NCBI GenBank assembly: GCA_016707895.1
Contig: JADJGV010000010.1
Location: 186,001-250,000, forward strand
Reading direction: 5' to 3'
From: Myxococcales bacterium
GTDB taxonomy: Bacteria > Myxococcota_A > Polyangia > Haliangiales > Haliangiaceae
DNA length: 64,000 nucleotides
Under the pieces are notes generated by a model. It saw only the letters and a program-made list of their open reading frames with translations, made no database searches and had not been told where the DNA came from. Position numbers and translations under genes: made by a program. Numbering within the stretch: the first letter of the stretch is position 1; each line of letters opens with the position of its first letter. Of this stretch, positions 17,479 through 32,750 are shown one piece after another.

Positions 17479-18675
17479 GTGGCTGTACAGCGCGCGACCG
17501 GCAACATCAAGGTGGACGGCTTTGGTGTGACCATCGACGCCGACACCCGGCGGCTCGACTTTCCCCACGCCGGCATCGACGGGTTGCGCGGCGAGGCCGG
17601 CGGCATCGAGTACCGCGCCCGCGAGGTGGTGTTCGAGGCGCTGCGGGCCAGCCTGCGGCGCGTGCAGTGGTCGACCGACGCCGCGTCGGCCGGCGACTTC
17701 GTCGTGCGCGACAAGCAGGGCCGCTTCGAGCTCAAGATCGCGCGCGTCGAGCTGCCCCACGGCGTGATGCTGGCGCAGGCCGCCGGCGGCGGCGTCGAGC
17801 TGGTCGCGCCCCACGCCTCGCTCGCCGACATGCGGCTCAAGCTGCCCGACCTGGGCGCGTTCCACCTGCCGGCGTCGAGCGATCCGCCGCCGCAGTCCCC
17901 GCCGCCGCTGCGCCAGCAACGGCTGCGCTTCCTCGACGCGGTCAACGGCGAGCTGGCCTTCCGGCTGAAGGTCGTGCTCGACCTGCCGGTGGTCGGCGTC
18001 CGCACGCTCGATCAGCAGGTCAAGGTGGCGATCAAGGACGGCGCCTTCGACTACCGGGCGCTGGAGTCGGGCCTGTCGTGGCTCGAGGGCCAGTTCGTCG
18101 ACGTCGGCATCGACGACGGCCGGTTCGCGGTGGGCTGGAGCGTGCCGCTGATGGCGACCAAGGAGATCATCTCCTGGGCGCTGGACCCCGAGGCGATGGT
18201 GGCCGGCATCTTCAACCGCGTGCCGCTGCGCTGCCTGGCCGACTTCCGCATCCCCGGCGGCGGCGGCGGCAAGAAGGACGGGGGCGGCCGCGACAGCCGG
18301 CGCACGCTGCGCTCGCTGGCGATCTCGGACATCGCGATCAAGCTGTCGATGGCGGCGCCGCGCCACGTCGACGTCGGCGGCGGCACGCTCTTGTTCGGCG
18401 GCGACGACGCCCCCGGCATCGTCGACCTGCAGCTCGGCGGCGGGCTGTGCCACCCGCCGGGCCCCGGCGCGCTGTCGGCCGCGATCGGCGTGCTCGACAT
18501 GACGCTCAAGGACGTCCGCGCCGGCGGGCTGTCGGCGACCGCCGACCGGCTGCACATCGGCCCCATCGACCGCATCGAGCTGGTGTTCGACGGCTTCCGC
18601 CCGACCTCGCTGACCGCGTCGCTGCACCGGGTGACCGCGACCAACCTGGCGCTGGTGCTGGGCGGTCATTCGTAG
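17479..18675 (+). CDS. Hypothetical protein, beta-rich
   Basis: 398 aa, GTG start at 17479, no signal peptide or transmembrane segment. The chain alternates short amphipathic strands through most of its length (ATGNIKVDGFGVTIDADTRRLDF, GRFELKIARVELPHG, VDLQLGGGLCHPPG, LSATADRLHIGPIDRIELVFDGF), the texture of an AsmA/DUF748-like or lipid-transfer beta scaffold. No family is recognised with confidence. A low-complexity loop (GGGGGKKDGGGRDSRR) sits near residue 260. It is divergent from the kinase at 15564-17396 with about 80 bp between starts. Confidence 0.6.
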   Translation: MAVQRATGNIKVDGFGVTIDADTRRLDFPHAGIDGLRGEAGGIEYRAREVVFEALRASLRRVQWSTDAASAGDFVVRDKQGRFELKIARVELPHGVMLAQAAGGGVELVAPHASLADMRLKLPDLGAFHLPASSDPPPQSPPPLRQQRLRFLDAVNGELAFRLKVVLDLPVVGVRTLDQQVKVAIKDGAFDYRALESGLSWLEGQFVDVGIDDGRFAVGWSVPLMATKEIISWALDPEAMVAGIFNRVPLRCLADFRIPGGGGGKKDGGGRDSRRTLRSLAISDIAIKLSMAAPRHVDVGGGTLLFGGDDAPGIVDLQLGGGLCHPPGPGALSAAIGVLDMTLKDVRAGGLSATADRLHIGPIDRIELVFDGFRPTSLTASLHRVTATNLALVLGGHS

Positions 18676-18821
18676 CGGCGCTGACCAGAATCACGGCCCC
18701 CCCTGGGGGCGCACACCTCTCCTGGGTGACGTTGTCCGCGATCCGGACGCCTCGGGCGCCGCGCAACTGCCGGTGAAGCCACGGGTCGCAGGCCGGCATG
18801 AAACGTGATCTAGGGTAGGCG

Positions 18822-19427
18822 ATGCACCTGCCCCCCACGCCGATCGCGCTCGCCGCGCTGGACCGCGCCGTCCTGACGTCGCGCTCGACCGACGCGCCGA
18901 CCGCGAGCATCGACCTGTTGATGTCGGTGCTCGAGCACGCCGAGCTCGCGCTGGTGGTGGCCGACGCGACCGGGCGCGCGATGTACATGAACGCCAGCGC
19001 CCGGGCGTTCCTCGACAGCCCGCTGGCGGTGATGCCGGGCTGGCTAGCCGACGCGCTGGCGCCGCTGCGCCCGCAGGTCGAGCGCCACGGTCAGGCGGTC
19101 GAGCGGCTGGTCCACGGCGAGCTGACGCTGCGGGTGCGGGCCCGGGCCCTGCCCCGCCCCGGCACGCTGCTGCTCGAGCTGGCGGTCGCCCAGGGCTCCG
19201 GCGCGCGGCAGGTCGCCGAGCAGCTCGCGCGCGGCCTGGGCCTGCCGATCACCGACGCGCGGCTCTTGTCGCTGTTGTGGCAGGGCCTGTCCAACGACGA
19301 GATCGCCGCCAACCTCGGCGTGCGCACCGGCACGATCAAGAGCCGCCTGTTCCGGCTGTACCAGCGCCTCGGCGTCAAGAAGCGCCCGGCCGCCGTGCTG
19401 CGCGCGCAGGAGGTGCTCGCCGCGTAG
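18822..19427 (+). CDS. LuxR-type HTH transcriptional regulator with PAS-like N-terminus
   Basis: 201 aa. The C-terminal 60 residues are a LuxR/GerE helix-turn-helix: LLSLLWQGLSNDEIAANLGVRTGTIKSRLFRLYQRLGVKKR. The N-terminal part (about 35-125) reads like a small PAS domain (LEHAELALVVADATGRAMYMNASARAFLD), so it could sense a ligand. There is no receiver phosphorylation site. It stands alone, with the 3' end facing the convergent TPR gene across a 14-bp tandem repeat. Confidence 0.82.
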   Translation: MHLPPTPIALAALDRAVLTSRSTDAPTASIDLLMSVLEHAELALVVADATGRAMYMNASARAFLDSPLAVMPGWLADALAPLRPQVERHGQAVERLVHGELTLRVRARALPRPGTLLLELAVAQGSGARQVAEQLARGLGLPITDARLLSLLWQGLSNDEIAANLGVRTGTIKSRLFRLYQRLGVKKRPAAVLRAQEVLAA

Positions 19428-19466
19428 GTCGTCAGCGATCAGTCGTCAGCGATCAGTCGTCAGCGA

Positions 19467-19469
<3 letters not shown>
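19428..19469. repeat. 14-bp tandem repeat, three copies, between convergent genes
   Basis: GTCGTCAGCGATCA is repeated exactly three times (19428-19441, 19442-19455, 19456-19469). It begins at the stop of the LuxR-type gene and runs into the stop codon of the minus-strand TPR gene (TGA at 19469-19467). It offers alternative out-of-phase stop codons by slippage but no coding function is seen. Confidence 0.85.
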
Positions 19470-22805
<3,336 letters not shown>

Positions 22806-23038
22806 GGCGTTAGATCACCACGCAGGGCGGACCGGATCCGCGCGGCCTACGCGGCACGCGAACGGTGGGCGGACATGCGCCACCGAGACCCGGCAAGGGG
22901 AGAGGTCGCAACAGCGCTTAGCGTACGTGCGCGACGTGACCTGGGTCAAGCCAGAGCTTCAATGATTCGGTAGCTTTACGGCGGCACGGCGCGACCACGC
23001 ACCGCACCCGCCGGCCGTGCGCCGCGAAACCGTCGCAG

Positions 23039-24397
<1,359 letters not shown>

Positions 24398-24404
24398 CGC
24401 GCGC

Positions 24405-24962
24405 TCACGCCACCGCGATCTTGAACAGCGGCTGGTCGTACTCGACCGGCGCGCCGTCCTCGGCGAGCACCGCCAGCACCGTGCCCGCGACGTCGCTCTC
24501 GATCTCGTTCATGAGCTTCATCGCCTCGATGATGCACAGGACCGAGCCCTTCTTGACCTTGTCGTTCAGCTTCACGTACTCGGACGCGTCCGGGTTGGGC
24601 CGACGGTAGAAGGTGCCGACGAACGGCGACTTGACGATGTGCGACTTGTCGTCGACGACGGGCGCCGGCGCGGCCGGCGCGGCGGCCGGGGCCGCGGCCA
24701 CCGGCGCGTGGTGCAGCGGCGCCATCGGCGCGGCCGGCATCGCCATGGCGGTCGGCATGACCACCGGCGTGCCGCCGCGACGGACGGTGTAGGTCGCGTC
24801 GGGCGTCTCGATGATCAGCTCGGTCAGGCCGTGCTCGGAGACCGCGGCCGCCAGCCCGCGCGCGATGGCGACGATGTCGTCGCCGCCGGCGTCGGTGGTC
24901 GGCGTCGCGGGGGCGCTGGTCGGCGCCGGCGTCTGCTTCGAACCCTTGCGTCCAGTAGCCAT
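24405..24962 (-). CDS. accB: Acetyl-CoA carboxylase biotin carboxyl carrier protein
   Basis: 185 aa from ATG 24962 (the open frame further upstream overlaps the aroQ end and lacks homology). N-terminal AccB helix region, then an Ala/Pro-rich flexible linker (about 75-110), and the biotinyl domain from IVKSPFVGTFYRRP to the C-terminus. The biotinylated residue is Lys149 in the EAMKLMNE motif. It supplies the carboxybiotin swinging arm to the carboxyltransferase AccAD, which is not in this window. Confidence 0.95.
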   Translation of the reverse strand: MATGRKGSKQTPAPTSAPATPTTDAGGDDIVAIARGLAAAVSEHGLTELIIETPDATYTVRRGGTPVVMPTAMAMPAAPMAPLHHAPVAAAPAAAPAAPAPVVDDKSHIVKSPFVGTFYRRPNPDASEYVKLNDKVKKGSVLCIIEAMKLMNEIESDVAGTVLAVLAEDGAPVEYDQPLFKIAVA

Positions 24963-25023
24963 GGATGTCTCGTCGTGGAGGAGGCGCGCCGCGAGCAGTC
25001 GGCGGCGCAACGGCGCGAAGCGG

Positions 25024-25530
25024 TCAGGTCCGCTCGGCGCGCCTACGTTCCACAATCGCCAGCGCGGCGTCCAGTCCCAGGTAGTAGCTTTGCGCACCGA
25101 AGCCGCTGATTTGTCCGACGCACCGCGCCGCGACCAGCGACTCGCGGCGGAAGTCCTCGCGGGCGTGGAGGTTCGACAGGTGGACCTCGACCGCGGGCAG
25201 CGCGACGCCCTCCAGCGCGTCGCGGATCGCGATGCTGGTGTGCGTGTACGCGCCGGGGTTGATGACGATGACGTCGACCCGCCCGCGCGCGCCCTGGATC
25301 GCGTCGACCAGCGCGCCCTCGTGGTTGGACTGGAAGCTCTCGAGCGCCGCGCCGCGCGCGCTGGCGCGGCGGGCGAGCTCGGCGTCGATCTCGGCCAGCG
25401 TGGTGGTGCCGTAGATCAGGGGATCGCGCGTGCCCAGCAGGTTCAGGTTGGGCCCGTGCAACACCAGCACGCGCGGCGGGATCGGTCGCGGCGTCGGCGT
25501 TTCGGCCGCGCGCGTCCGCCGCCGGCTCAT
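25024..25530 (-). CDS. aroQ: 3-dehydroquinate dehydratase, type II
   Basis: 168 aa. It converts 3-dehydroquinate to 3-dehydroshikimate in the shikimate pathway. Motifs: VLVLHGPNLNLLGTRDPLIYGTTTL (active-site Asn and Tyr), ESFQSNHEGALVDAI, VINPGAYTHTSIAIRDAL and VEVHLSNLHAREDFR. A 20-residue Arg/Thr/Pro N-terminal extension precedes the usual start. ATG overlaps the roadblock gene's stop by 4 bp (25527-25530). Placement directly before accBC is common in bacteria. Confidence 0.95.
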   Translation of the reverse strand: MSRRRTRAAETPTPRPIPPRVLVLHGPNLNLLGTRDPLIYGTTTLAEIDAELARRASARGAALESFQSNHEGALVDAIQGARGRVDVIVINPGAYTHTSIAIRDALEGVALPAVEVHLSNLHAREDFRRESLVAARCVGQISGFGAQSYYLGLDAALAIVERRRAERT

Positions 25531-25883
25531 AGCAGCGAGACGAGCTTGGACGAGGCCAGCCGCAACAGGAAGCGCGCCTTGCCGAAGTTGCCCTCGGGGC
25601 CGAGCGCGATCGCGACGAAGTACTGCGGCGTGACCAGCCGCAACGCCAGCGTCAGCTGGTCGGCCTTGATCGTCATCTCCTCGAAGGCGCCCAGCTTGGC
25701 GCTGTCGGCGGCCTTCTTGGCCTGGGTCAGGATGAAGCTGAACTCCATGCCGACCGTGTTGACGTCGACGCGCTCGGGCTGCCGCGTGTAGGTCTCCACG
25801 GGGATGCCGTCGAGGCCCATGATGACGGCGCCGAGGCCACCATCCACGTTGTCGACCACCTTCTTGAGGATATCAGCGAACAA
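25527..25883 (-). CDS. Roadblock/LC7-domain protein
   Basis: 118 aa, one roadblock domain: MFADILKKVVDNVDGGLGAVIMGLDGIPVETY, then beta strands and FGKARFLLRLA. Such proteins, for example MglB, act as dimeric regulators or platforms for Ras-like GTPases in Myxococcota motility and polarity. No MglA-like GTPase is in the window. It is translationally coupled to aroQ by a 4-bp overlap and lies in the same strand block as the type IV pilus operon, so a link to polarity or pili is possible but inferred. Confidence 0.88.
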   Translation of the reverse strand: MFADILKKVVDNVDGGLGAVIMGLDGIPVETYTRQPERVDVNTVGMEFSFILTQAKKAADSAKLGAFEEMTIKADQLTLALRLVTPQYFVAIALGPEGNFGKARFLLRLASSKLVSLL

Positions 25884-25980
25884 GCGGGCTCCTCGGGTAC
25901 GCGCCAGGTCGGCGTGGGGACGTTATCTCACAGCCGCGCGGCGAATGCCGGGCGCGGGCGCCGCGATCTCGCGGGCCGGG

Positions 25981-26727
25981 TCAGGTCGTCGGGGTCGGCG
26001 CGACCGCCGGGCACACCAGCGAGCTGTCGGCGGCGAGACAGCAGTCGGTCACGCCGTCCTGCGCTGGGTTGCACTCGCCGCCGGTCTGCACCTCGACGTC
26101 GGGCGCCAGCGTGTCGCACGGCCCCAGCGCGTTGGTCAGGCAGCCGTGGCACACCTGGACCGGGTAGCGGAACGTGTTCGACGAGACGTCCGAGCCCGCC
26201 CGGGTGCCGAAGAACTGCACCCGGACGTCGAGCATGGTCGATGGCGAGGGATCGGTGGTCATCGCCGCGAGCTTGGGCGCGATCAGCGCGAGCAGCTCGG
26301 GCGGGACGATCTCGAGGTGGAAGGTCTGCATCCCGCCGTTGGGGTCGATCGCGCCCGAGCTCGGCACGACGAACTTGGTCAGGCCGTCGGTGTCGAAGGT
26401 CGCCTGCTCGGCGGCGGTGAACAGGTCGGGGTCGGAGAAGTCGATCGTGACCCGCGCGCCGCCGATGAAGATCGACTTGGCGGTGAGGTTCTCTCCCTCG
26501 AAGGCGACGATGTCGTTGCGCACGACCGGCGTGAACACGTAGCCGCCGACGGCGTCATCCTCGATGATGCCCGAGGTGCGCACCTCCGCCGAGCCGGGGT
26601 CGGCGATGCACCCCAGCCCCGGGGCCACGTTGCGGAGGATCACCAGGCCGGAGTCGGCGTTGTTGTCGACGCAGGCCCCGGCGAGGACCAGCAGGGGAAG
26701 CGCGGCGGAGACGATTGAGCGGGCCAT
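25981..26727 (-). CDS. Hypothetical Cys-rich lipoprotein
   Basis: 248 aa from ATG 26727 (a GTG six bases upstream is possible). Lipoprotein signal SAALPLLVLAGAC with Cys around 19. The mature part is beta-rich (IFIGGARVTIDFSDPDLF, MLDVRVQFFGTRAG) and ends in a cysteine cluster (CHGC, CDTL, CNPAQDGVTDCC, CPAV) likely held by disulfides. No recognised family. It sits between aroKB and the roadblock gene on the same strand. Confidence 0.68.
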   Translation of the reverse strand: MARSIVSAALPLLVLAGACVDNNADSGLVILRNVAPGLGCIADPGSAEVRTSGIIEDDAVGGYVFTPVVRNDIVAFEGENLTAKSIFIGGARVTIDFSDPDLFTAAEQATFDTDGLTKFVVPSSGAIDPNGGMQTFHLEIVPPELLALIAPKLAAMTTDPSPSTMLDVRVQFFGTRAGSDVSSNTFRYPVQVCHGCLTNALGPCDTLAPDVEVQTGGECNPAQDGVTDCCLAADSSLVCPAVAPTPTT

Positions 26728-26763
26728 GGGCACTCCTCGACGAAGATCGTAGCAGGGGACGAG

Positions 26764-28344
<1,581 letters not shown>

Positions 28345-28354
28345 GGGCGGACCG

Positions 28355-31300
28355 TCACGGCTGGCAGCGCAGCAGGGCCTTGTTGGTGATCTTCGGCGTG
28401 ATGAAGATCAGCAGCTCGGCGCGGTCGTCGGCCTCCTTGCGGCTCTTGAACAGCCAGCCGAGCACCGGCAGGTCGCCGAGCACGGGGATCTTCGAGTAGG
28501 TGAGGCTGGTGTTGCGGGTGTAGATGCCGCCCATCACCGTGGTCTCGCCGTCGTTGACCAGGATCCGGCTCGAGGCCTCGCGGTTCTCGATCGTCGGGTC
28601 GCCACGCGCGCCGAGGCGGGCGAAGTTGGGCTCGGCCTTGATGACCGACACGTCCATCACCACCGCGCAGTCGCGCTGCGACACGTAGGGCGTGACCTTC
28701 AGCTCGAGGTTGGCCTCGACGAAGACGGTCTGGGTGCCCTGGGCCGACACCTGCGAGATCGGGATGCGCACGCCCTGCTTCATCACCGCCTCGACGTTGT
28801 TGAGCACGGTGACCTTGGGCGCCGAGATGATGCGCGCGGTGCCGGTGTCCTCCATCGCCGACAGGCGGAGGTTGATGTTGACGTTGCCGCCCACCGAGCC
28901 GAGCGTCATGCCGAGCGCGCCGTTCGACGTCACCGGCAGGTTGACCGCGAAGTCGGTCGGCGTGGCGAGGCCGGTGCCGGGCTTGTTGGTGGTGTCGTCG
29001 GCGCCGCCGAGGAAGCCGAGGCTCGACGGGAACACCAGGCCGGTGGCGTTGCCGCCGGCGGCGCTGGCGTTGGCGCGGCCGCCCCACTGGATGCCGAACT
29101 CGCGCTTGAAGTTGCTGCGGGCCTCGACCACGCGGGCCTCGATCGTGATCTGCGGGGTCTGGGTGTCGAGCCGCCGCGCCAGGTCGATGACGTCGTTGCG
29201 GTTGGCCTTGACGTCGTTGACGATCAGCGAGTTGGTGCGGGGATCGACCTCGATCTTGCCCTTGGGCGACAGCAGCGGCGCCAGCTTGGTCGCCAGATCC
29301 TCGGCGTTGGCGTAGTTGAGCGTGAACACGTCGGGGCGCGGCGCCTCCATCTCGACCAGCGCCTTGCGGCGCGCGGCGTCGGCCTCGTCCTCGGCGTCGA
29401 GCACCTTGCGATCGCCGATCCGGTACAGCGTGCCGTCCTTGCGGTACCACAGCCCCTTCGAGGCCAGGATCACCTCGAGCGCCTGCTCCCACGGCACCCG
29501 CTTGAGCTGCACGGTCACCGACGCGCGGATCTCGTCGGGCACGATCATGCTGACGTTGCCGACCCGGGCCAGCGCCCGCAGCAGGTCGTGGATGTCGGCG
29601 TCCTTGAAGTCGAGATCGATCGTCGGGCCGCGGAACGAGCGGCGCTTGCCGAGCTGCGCGACCGAGGTCTGGGTCACCGGCACCGACGTGGCGCCGAAGC
29701 CGCCGACCACCGGGCTGGGCACCCGCTGGCTGGAGATCTGCGGGCCGGCGGCGGCGAACCGCAGCTGCAGCTTGCCGGCGGTGGTGTCGAGGCGCGGCGC
29801 GGCGTCCCTCGCCAGCGCGACGACGACGCGGACCTCGCCGGTGGCGCGGTCGGTGTAGCTCGAGACGGTGCGGATCGGGCCGCCGAAGCGGCTGGCGTCG
29901 AGCGTGCGGGTCAGGTTGGCGGGCAAGGTCGCGCCGCGCACGACCAGCTCGGCGCGCTTGCCGTCGGCGCGGACCAGCTCGGCGGTGGCGCCGGCGCCGT
30001 CCAGCGCGATCGTGACGACGTGATCGTCGGCGTCGGGCGCGAAGCTGACGGCGGTGATGCGCGAGCGCGCGGGCGCGACCGGCGCCGGCGCGGCCGCCGG
30101 CGTGGCCCGCACCTTGGCGGCCTCGGCGCGCAGCTTGGCCAGCGTGGCCTCCTCGGCCTCGCGCGCCTGCTTGGCCGCGACCAGGCGGGCCTCCTCGCGC
30201 TCGCGGGCGGCGCGGGCGGCGTCGGCGGCGGCCTGCTGGCGCGCCAGGTCGGCGGCGGTGGCGGTGCGGGCCGCGTCGAGCGCCGCGACCTCCTGCTGGC
30301 GGGCGGCGACGTCGTCCTTGCGGGCGGCCAGCGCGGCCTCGGCGGCGGCGGCGGCCGCAGCCAGCCGACGCACCTCGGCCTCGGCGCGGGCGCGCTCGGC
30401 GGCGGTGGCGGTCTTGGCCTGCGCGGCGGCGGCGGCGCGGGCCGCGGCGGCGGCCTGGCCCTGGGCGGCGGCCGCGGCGGCGGCGCGATCCTGCGCGGCC
30501 TGCGACTGCTTGAGCTCGGCCAGCGCGCGCTCGGCGGCGGCGCGCTGCTTCTCGGCCTCGACGCGCGCGGTGGCGGCGGCGGCGGTCGCGCGCTCCTCGG
30601 CCTCGCGGGCGGCGCGGGACTCGGCCAGCGCGCGCTCCTCGGCCTCGCGGCGGGCGCGGGCGTCGGCGACCGCGCGGTCGGCGTCGGCGCGGGCGGCGGT
30701 GGCGGCGCGGGCGGCGGCCGCGGCGGCGGCCTCCTCGGCGGCGCGGGTGGCGCGGGCCTCGGCGACCGTGCGCGCGGCGGCGTCGCGAGCGGCGGCGGCG
30801 GCGGCCTCGTCAGCGGCGCGCTTGGCCTCGGCGTCGGCGACGGTGCGGGCCGCGGCGTCCTGGGCGGCGCGGGCCGCGCGCTCATCGGCCTCGCGGGCGG
30901 CGCGCGCGTCGGCGATCGTGCGCGCCGCGCGGGCGCGGGCGGCGTCGGCCTCGGCGGCGGCGCGGGCGGCGTCGGCCTGCGCGGTGGTGCGGACCGCGAC
31001 CGCGTCCTGGGCGGCGGCGGTGGCCGACGCGGCGGCCTGCTCGGCGGCGCGCCGGCGCGCGTCGGCGCGGTCGGCGGCGGCGATCATCTCGGTGGCGCGC
31101 TGCTCGGCGGCGGCGCGATCCTTCACCGCCTTGGCGGTGGCGGCCTCGGCGGTCGCGCGCGCGGCCAGCGCGCCGTCGACGGCGGCGCGGGCGCTGGCCG
31201 ACTCGCGGCGGGCCGCGGTCACGGCGGCGTCGGCGTCGCGCTGGGCGGCGGCCGCGGCGGCGCGGGCCTGATCCGCGGTGGCGAGGCGGGCCTGGGCGGC

Positions 31301-32596
31301 CTTCATCGCGGCGTCGGCCTGGGCGCGCGCCTTCTGCGCGTCGCCGGTGGCCCCGGTCGCGCTGGACTTCTGCTCGGCGGCCGCGCGGATCGCGGCCTCG
31401 GCGGCCGCCCGCTCGCGCTGGGCGGTCGTGGCGGCGTCGACCGCGGCGGTCTGGCGCGCCTCGGCGGCGGCCTGCGCCGACCGCGCGGCGGCCTCGCGCT
31501 CGCTGGCGGTGCGCGCCGCGGCGTCGACCCGCGCCTGCTCGGCCCGCGCCGCGGCCAGCAGCCGCTCGGCCTCGGCCTTCGCCGCGCTCGCGGCGGCGCG
31601 CTCGCGCTCGATCTGCTGCTTCGCCGCCGCCACCTGGGCGTCGGCCTCGGTCCGCGCCGCCGTCACCGCGGCGCGCTCGCGCTCGATCTGCTGCTTCGCC
31701 GCCGCCACCTGGGCGTCGGCCTCGGCGCGGGTCCGCGCCGCGTCGCCCTGGGCCGACGCGCGGATGCGATCGGCGTCCTTGGCCGCCGTCGCGCTCAGCT
31801 GCCGCGCGCGCGCCAGCTCGGCGTCGGCCGCCGCCTGCGTGGCGCGCGCCTGATCCTGGGCGCGGGTCGCCAGCGTCGCGGCCGTCGCCGCCGCCGCCTT
31901 GGCGCGCGCGGCCTCGGCCTGCGCGGCCGCCAGCTCGCGCGCCGCCTTGCTGCGATCGGTCTGGCCCGCGGTCGCGGCGACCAGGGCCGCGGCCTCGGCC
32001 GCCGCCTGCGCCTTCACGGCGCGCTGCGCCTCGGTCCGCGCCGTCGCCTGCGCGGCCTCGGCCGCCGCCTGCGCCTTCGCCGCGGTGGCCTTGGCCGCCT
32101 CGGCCTCGCGCTTCGCGGCGGCCGTCTCACGCTGCGCCGCGGCCAGGTCGGCTGCCGACGCGGTGGCCGGCGCCGGATCGCGCGCCACGATCTTGATCAC
32201 CACGTCGGCGCCGTCGGCCTTGACGTCGTAGCGGCCGGGCCGCGCCAGCGTCGCGACGACGCGCACGGTGGCGCTGCCATCCTCGAGCGCCATCGCCTGC
32301 ACCTGCCCCACGGCCCAGCCGCCGACCGAATAGGTCACCGCGGCGTCGTCGCCGCCCACCGGCGCCGTCAGCGCGGCGCCGGCCAGGTCGACCACGACCC
32401 GGGTCGGCCGTTCGAGCTTGTAGACGGTGAACGTCGGCGTCTCGCTCCCGCGGACCCGGATCGTCGTCACGTCTCGATCGGAGTCGATCGCGACCGCGCC
32501 GATCTGGTTGCGGGCCCCAGCCCAGGCCGGCGCCACGCCGAGGACGGCGGCGGCGCACAGCGCGATGATGCAGGTGCGAAGGGTTCGATCGTGCAT
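28355..32596 (-). CDS. pilQ: Type IV pilus secretin PilQ with giant coiled-coil insertion
   Basis: 1413 aa from ATG 32596, followed by a signal peptide (CIIALCAAAVLGVAPAWA). AMIN domain at about 30-135 (IRVRGSETPTFTVYKLERPTRVVVDLAGA), binding peptidoglycan. Residues about 145-842 are almost only Ala, Glu, Arg, Lys, Gln, Asp and Thr with helical heptad texture, including an exact 25-residue tandem (TEADAQVAAAKQQIERERAA). A second AMIN-like region starts near 845, then the secretin N-domains (DLDFKDADIHDLLRALARVGNVSMIVPDEI; NDVKANRNDVIDLARRLD) and the C-terminal secretin pore domain (VEARVVEARSNFKREFGIQWGG ... ELLIFITPKI). Typical PilQs are 700-900 aa, so the size difference is the helical insert. 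Confidence 0.93.
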   Translation of the reverse strand: MHDRTLRTCIIALCAAAVLGVAPAWAGARNQIGAVAIDSDRDVTTIRVRGSETPTFTVYKLERPTRVVVDLAGAALTAPVGGDDAAVTYSVGGWAVGQVQAMALEDGSATVRVVATLARPGRYDVKADGADVVIKIVARDPAPATASAADLAAAQRETAAAKREAEAAKATAAKAQAAAEAAQATARTEAQRAVKAQAAAEAAALVAATAGQTDRSKAARELAAAQAEAARAKAAAATAATLATRAQDQARATQAAADAELARARQLSATAAKDADRIRASAQGDAARTRAEADAQVAAAKQQIERERAAVTAARTEADAQVAAAKQQIERERAAASAAKAEAERLLAAARAEQARVDAAARTASEREAAARSAQAAAEARQTAAVDAATTAQRERAAAEAAIRAAAEQKSSATGATGDAQKARAQADAAMKAAQARLATADQARAAAAAAQRDADAAVTAARRESASARAAVDGALAARATAEAATAKAVKDRAAAEQRATEMIAAADRADARRRAAEQAAASATAAAQDAVAVRTTAQADAARAAAEADAARARAARTIADARAAREADERAARAAQDAAARTVADAEAKRAADEAAAAAARDAAARTVAEARATRAAEEAAAAAAARAATAARADADRAVADARARREAEERALAESRAAREAEERATAAAATARVEAEKQRAAAERALAELKQSQAAQDRAAAAAAAQGQAAAAARAAAAAQAKTATAAERARAEAEVRRLAAAAAAAEAALAARKDDVAARQQEVAALDAARTATAADLARQQAAADAARAAREREEARLVAAKQAREAEEATLAKLRAEAAKVRATPAAAPAPVAPARSRITAVSFAPDADDHVVTIALDGAGATAELVRADGKRAELVVRGATLPANLTRTLDASRFGGPIRTVSSYTDRATGEVRVVVALARDAAPRLDTTAGKLQLRFAAAGPQISSQRVPSPVVGGFGATSVPVTQTSVAQLGKRRSFRGPTIDLDFKDADIHDLLRALARVGNVSMIVPDEIRASVTVQLKRVPWEQALEVILASKGLWYRKDGTLYRIGDRKVLDAEDEADAARRKALVEMEAPRPDVFTLNYANAEDLATKLAPLLSPKGKIEVDPRTNSLIVNDVKANRNDVIDLARRLDTQTPQITIEARVVEARSNFKREFGIQWGGRANASAAGGNATGLVFPSSLGFLGGADDTTNKPGTGLATPTDFAVNLPVTSNGALGMTLGSVGGNVNINLRLSAMEDTGTARIISAPKVTVLNNVEAVMKQGVRIPISQVSAQGTQTVFVEANLELKVTPYVSQRDCAVVMDVSVIKAEPNFARLGARGDPTIENREASSRILVNDGETTVMGGIYTRNTSLTYSKIPVLGDLPVLGWLFKSRKEADDRAELLIFITPKITNKALLRCQP
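31593..31725. repeat. 58-bp direct repeat within pilQ
   Basis: 31593-31650 and 31668-31725 are identical, with a 75-bp period equal to 25 codons. They encode the duplicated TEADAQVAAAKQQIERERAA segment of the coiled-coil insert, showing that it grows by in-frame tandem duplication. Confidence 0.85.
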
Positions 32597-32750
32597 GACG
32601 ACTCCTCGGGGACAGCCCCGCGGTACGCAATTCCGGACAGACCTCGAGCGGTGCGCCCCCGGACAGACGCGGTCGGTGCGCGCCGCGCGATCGCGGCGCC
32701 TGATTTCCAATTGTCGCCCCGGCCCTGCCGGGATCACAAATTTTTGGCCG

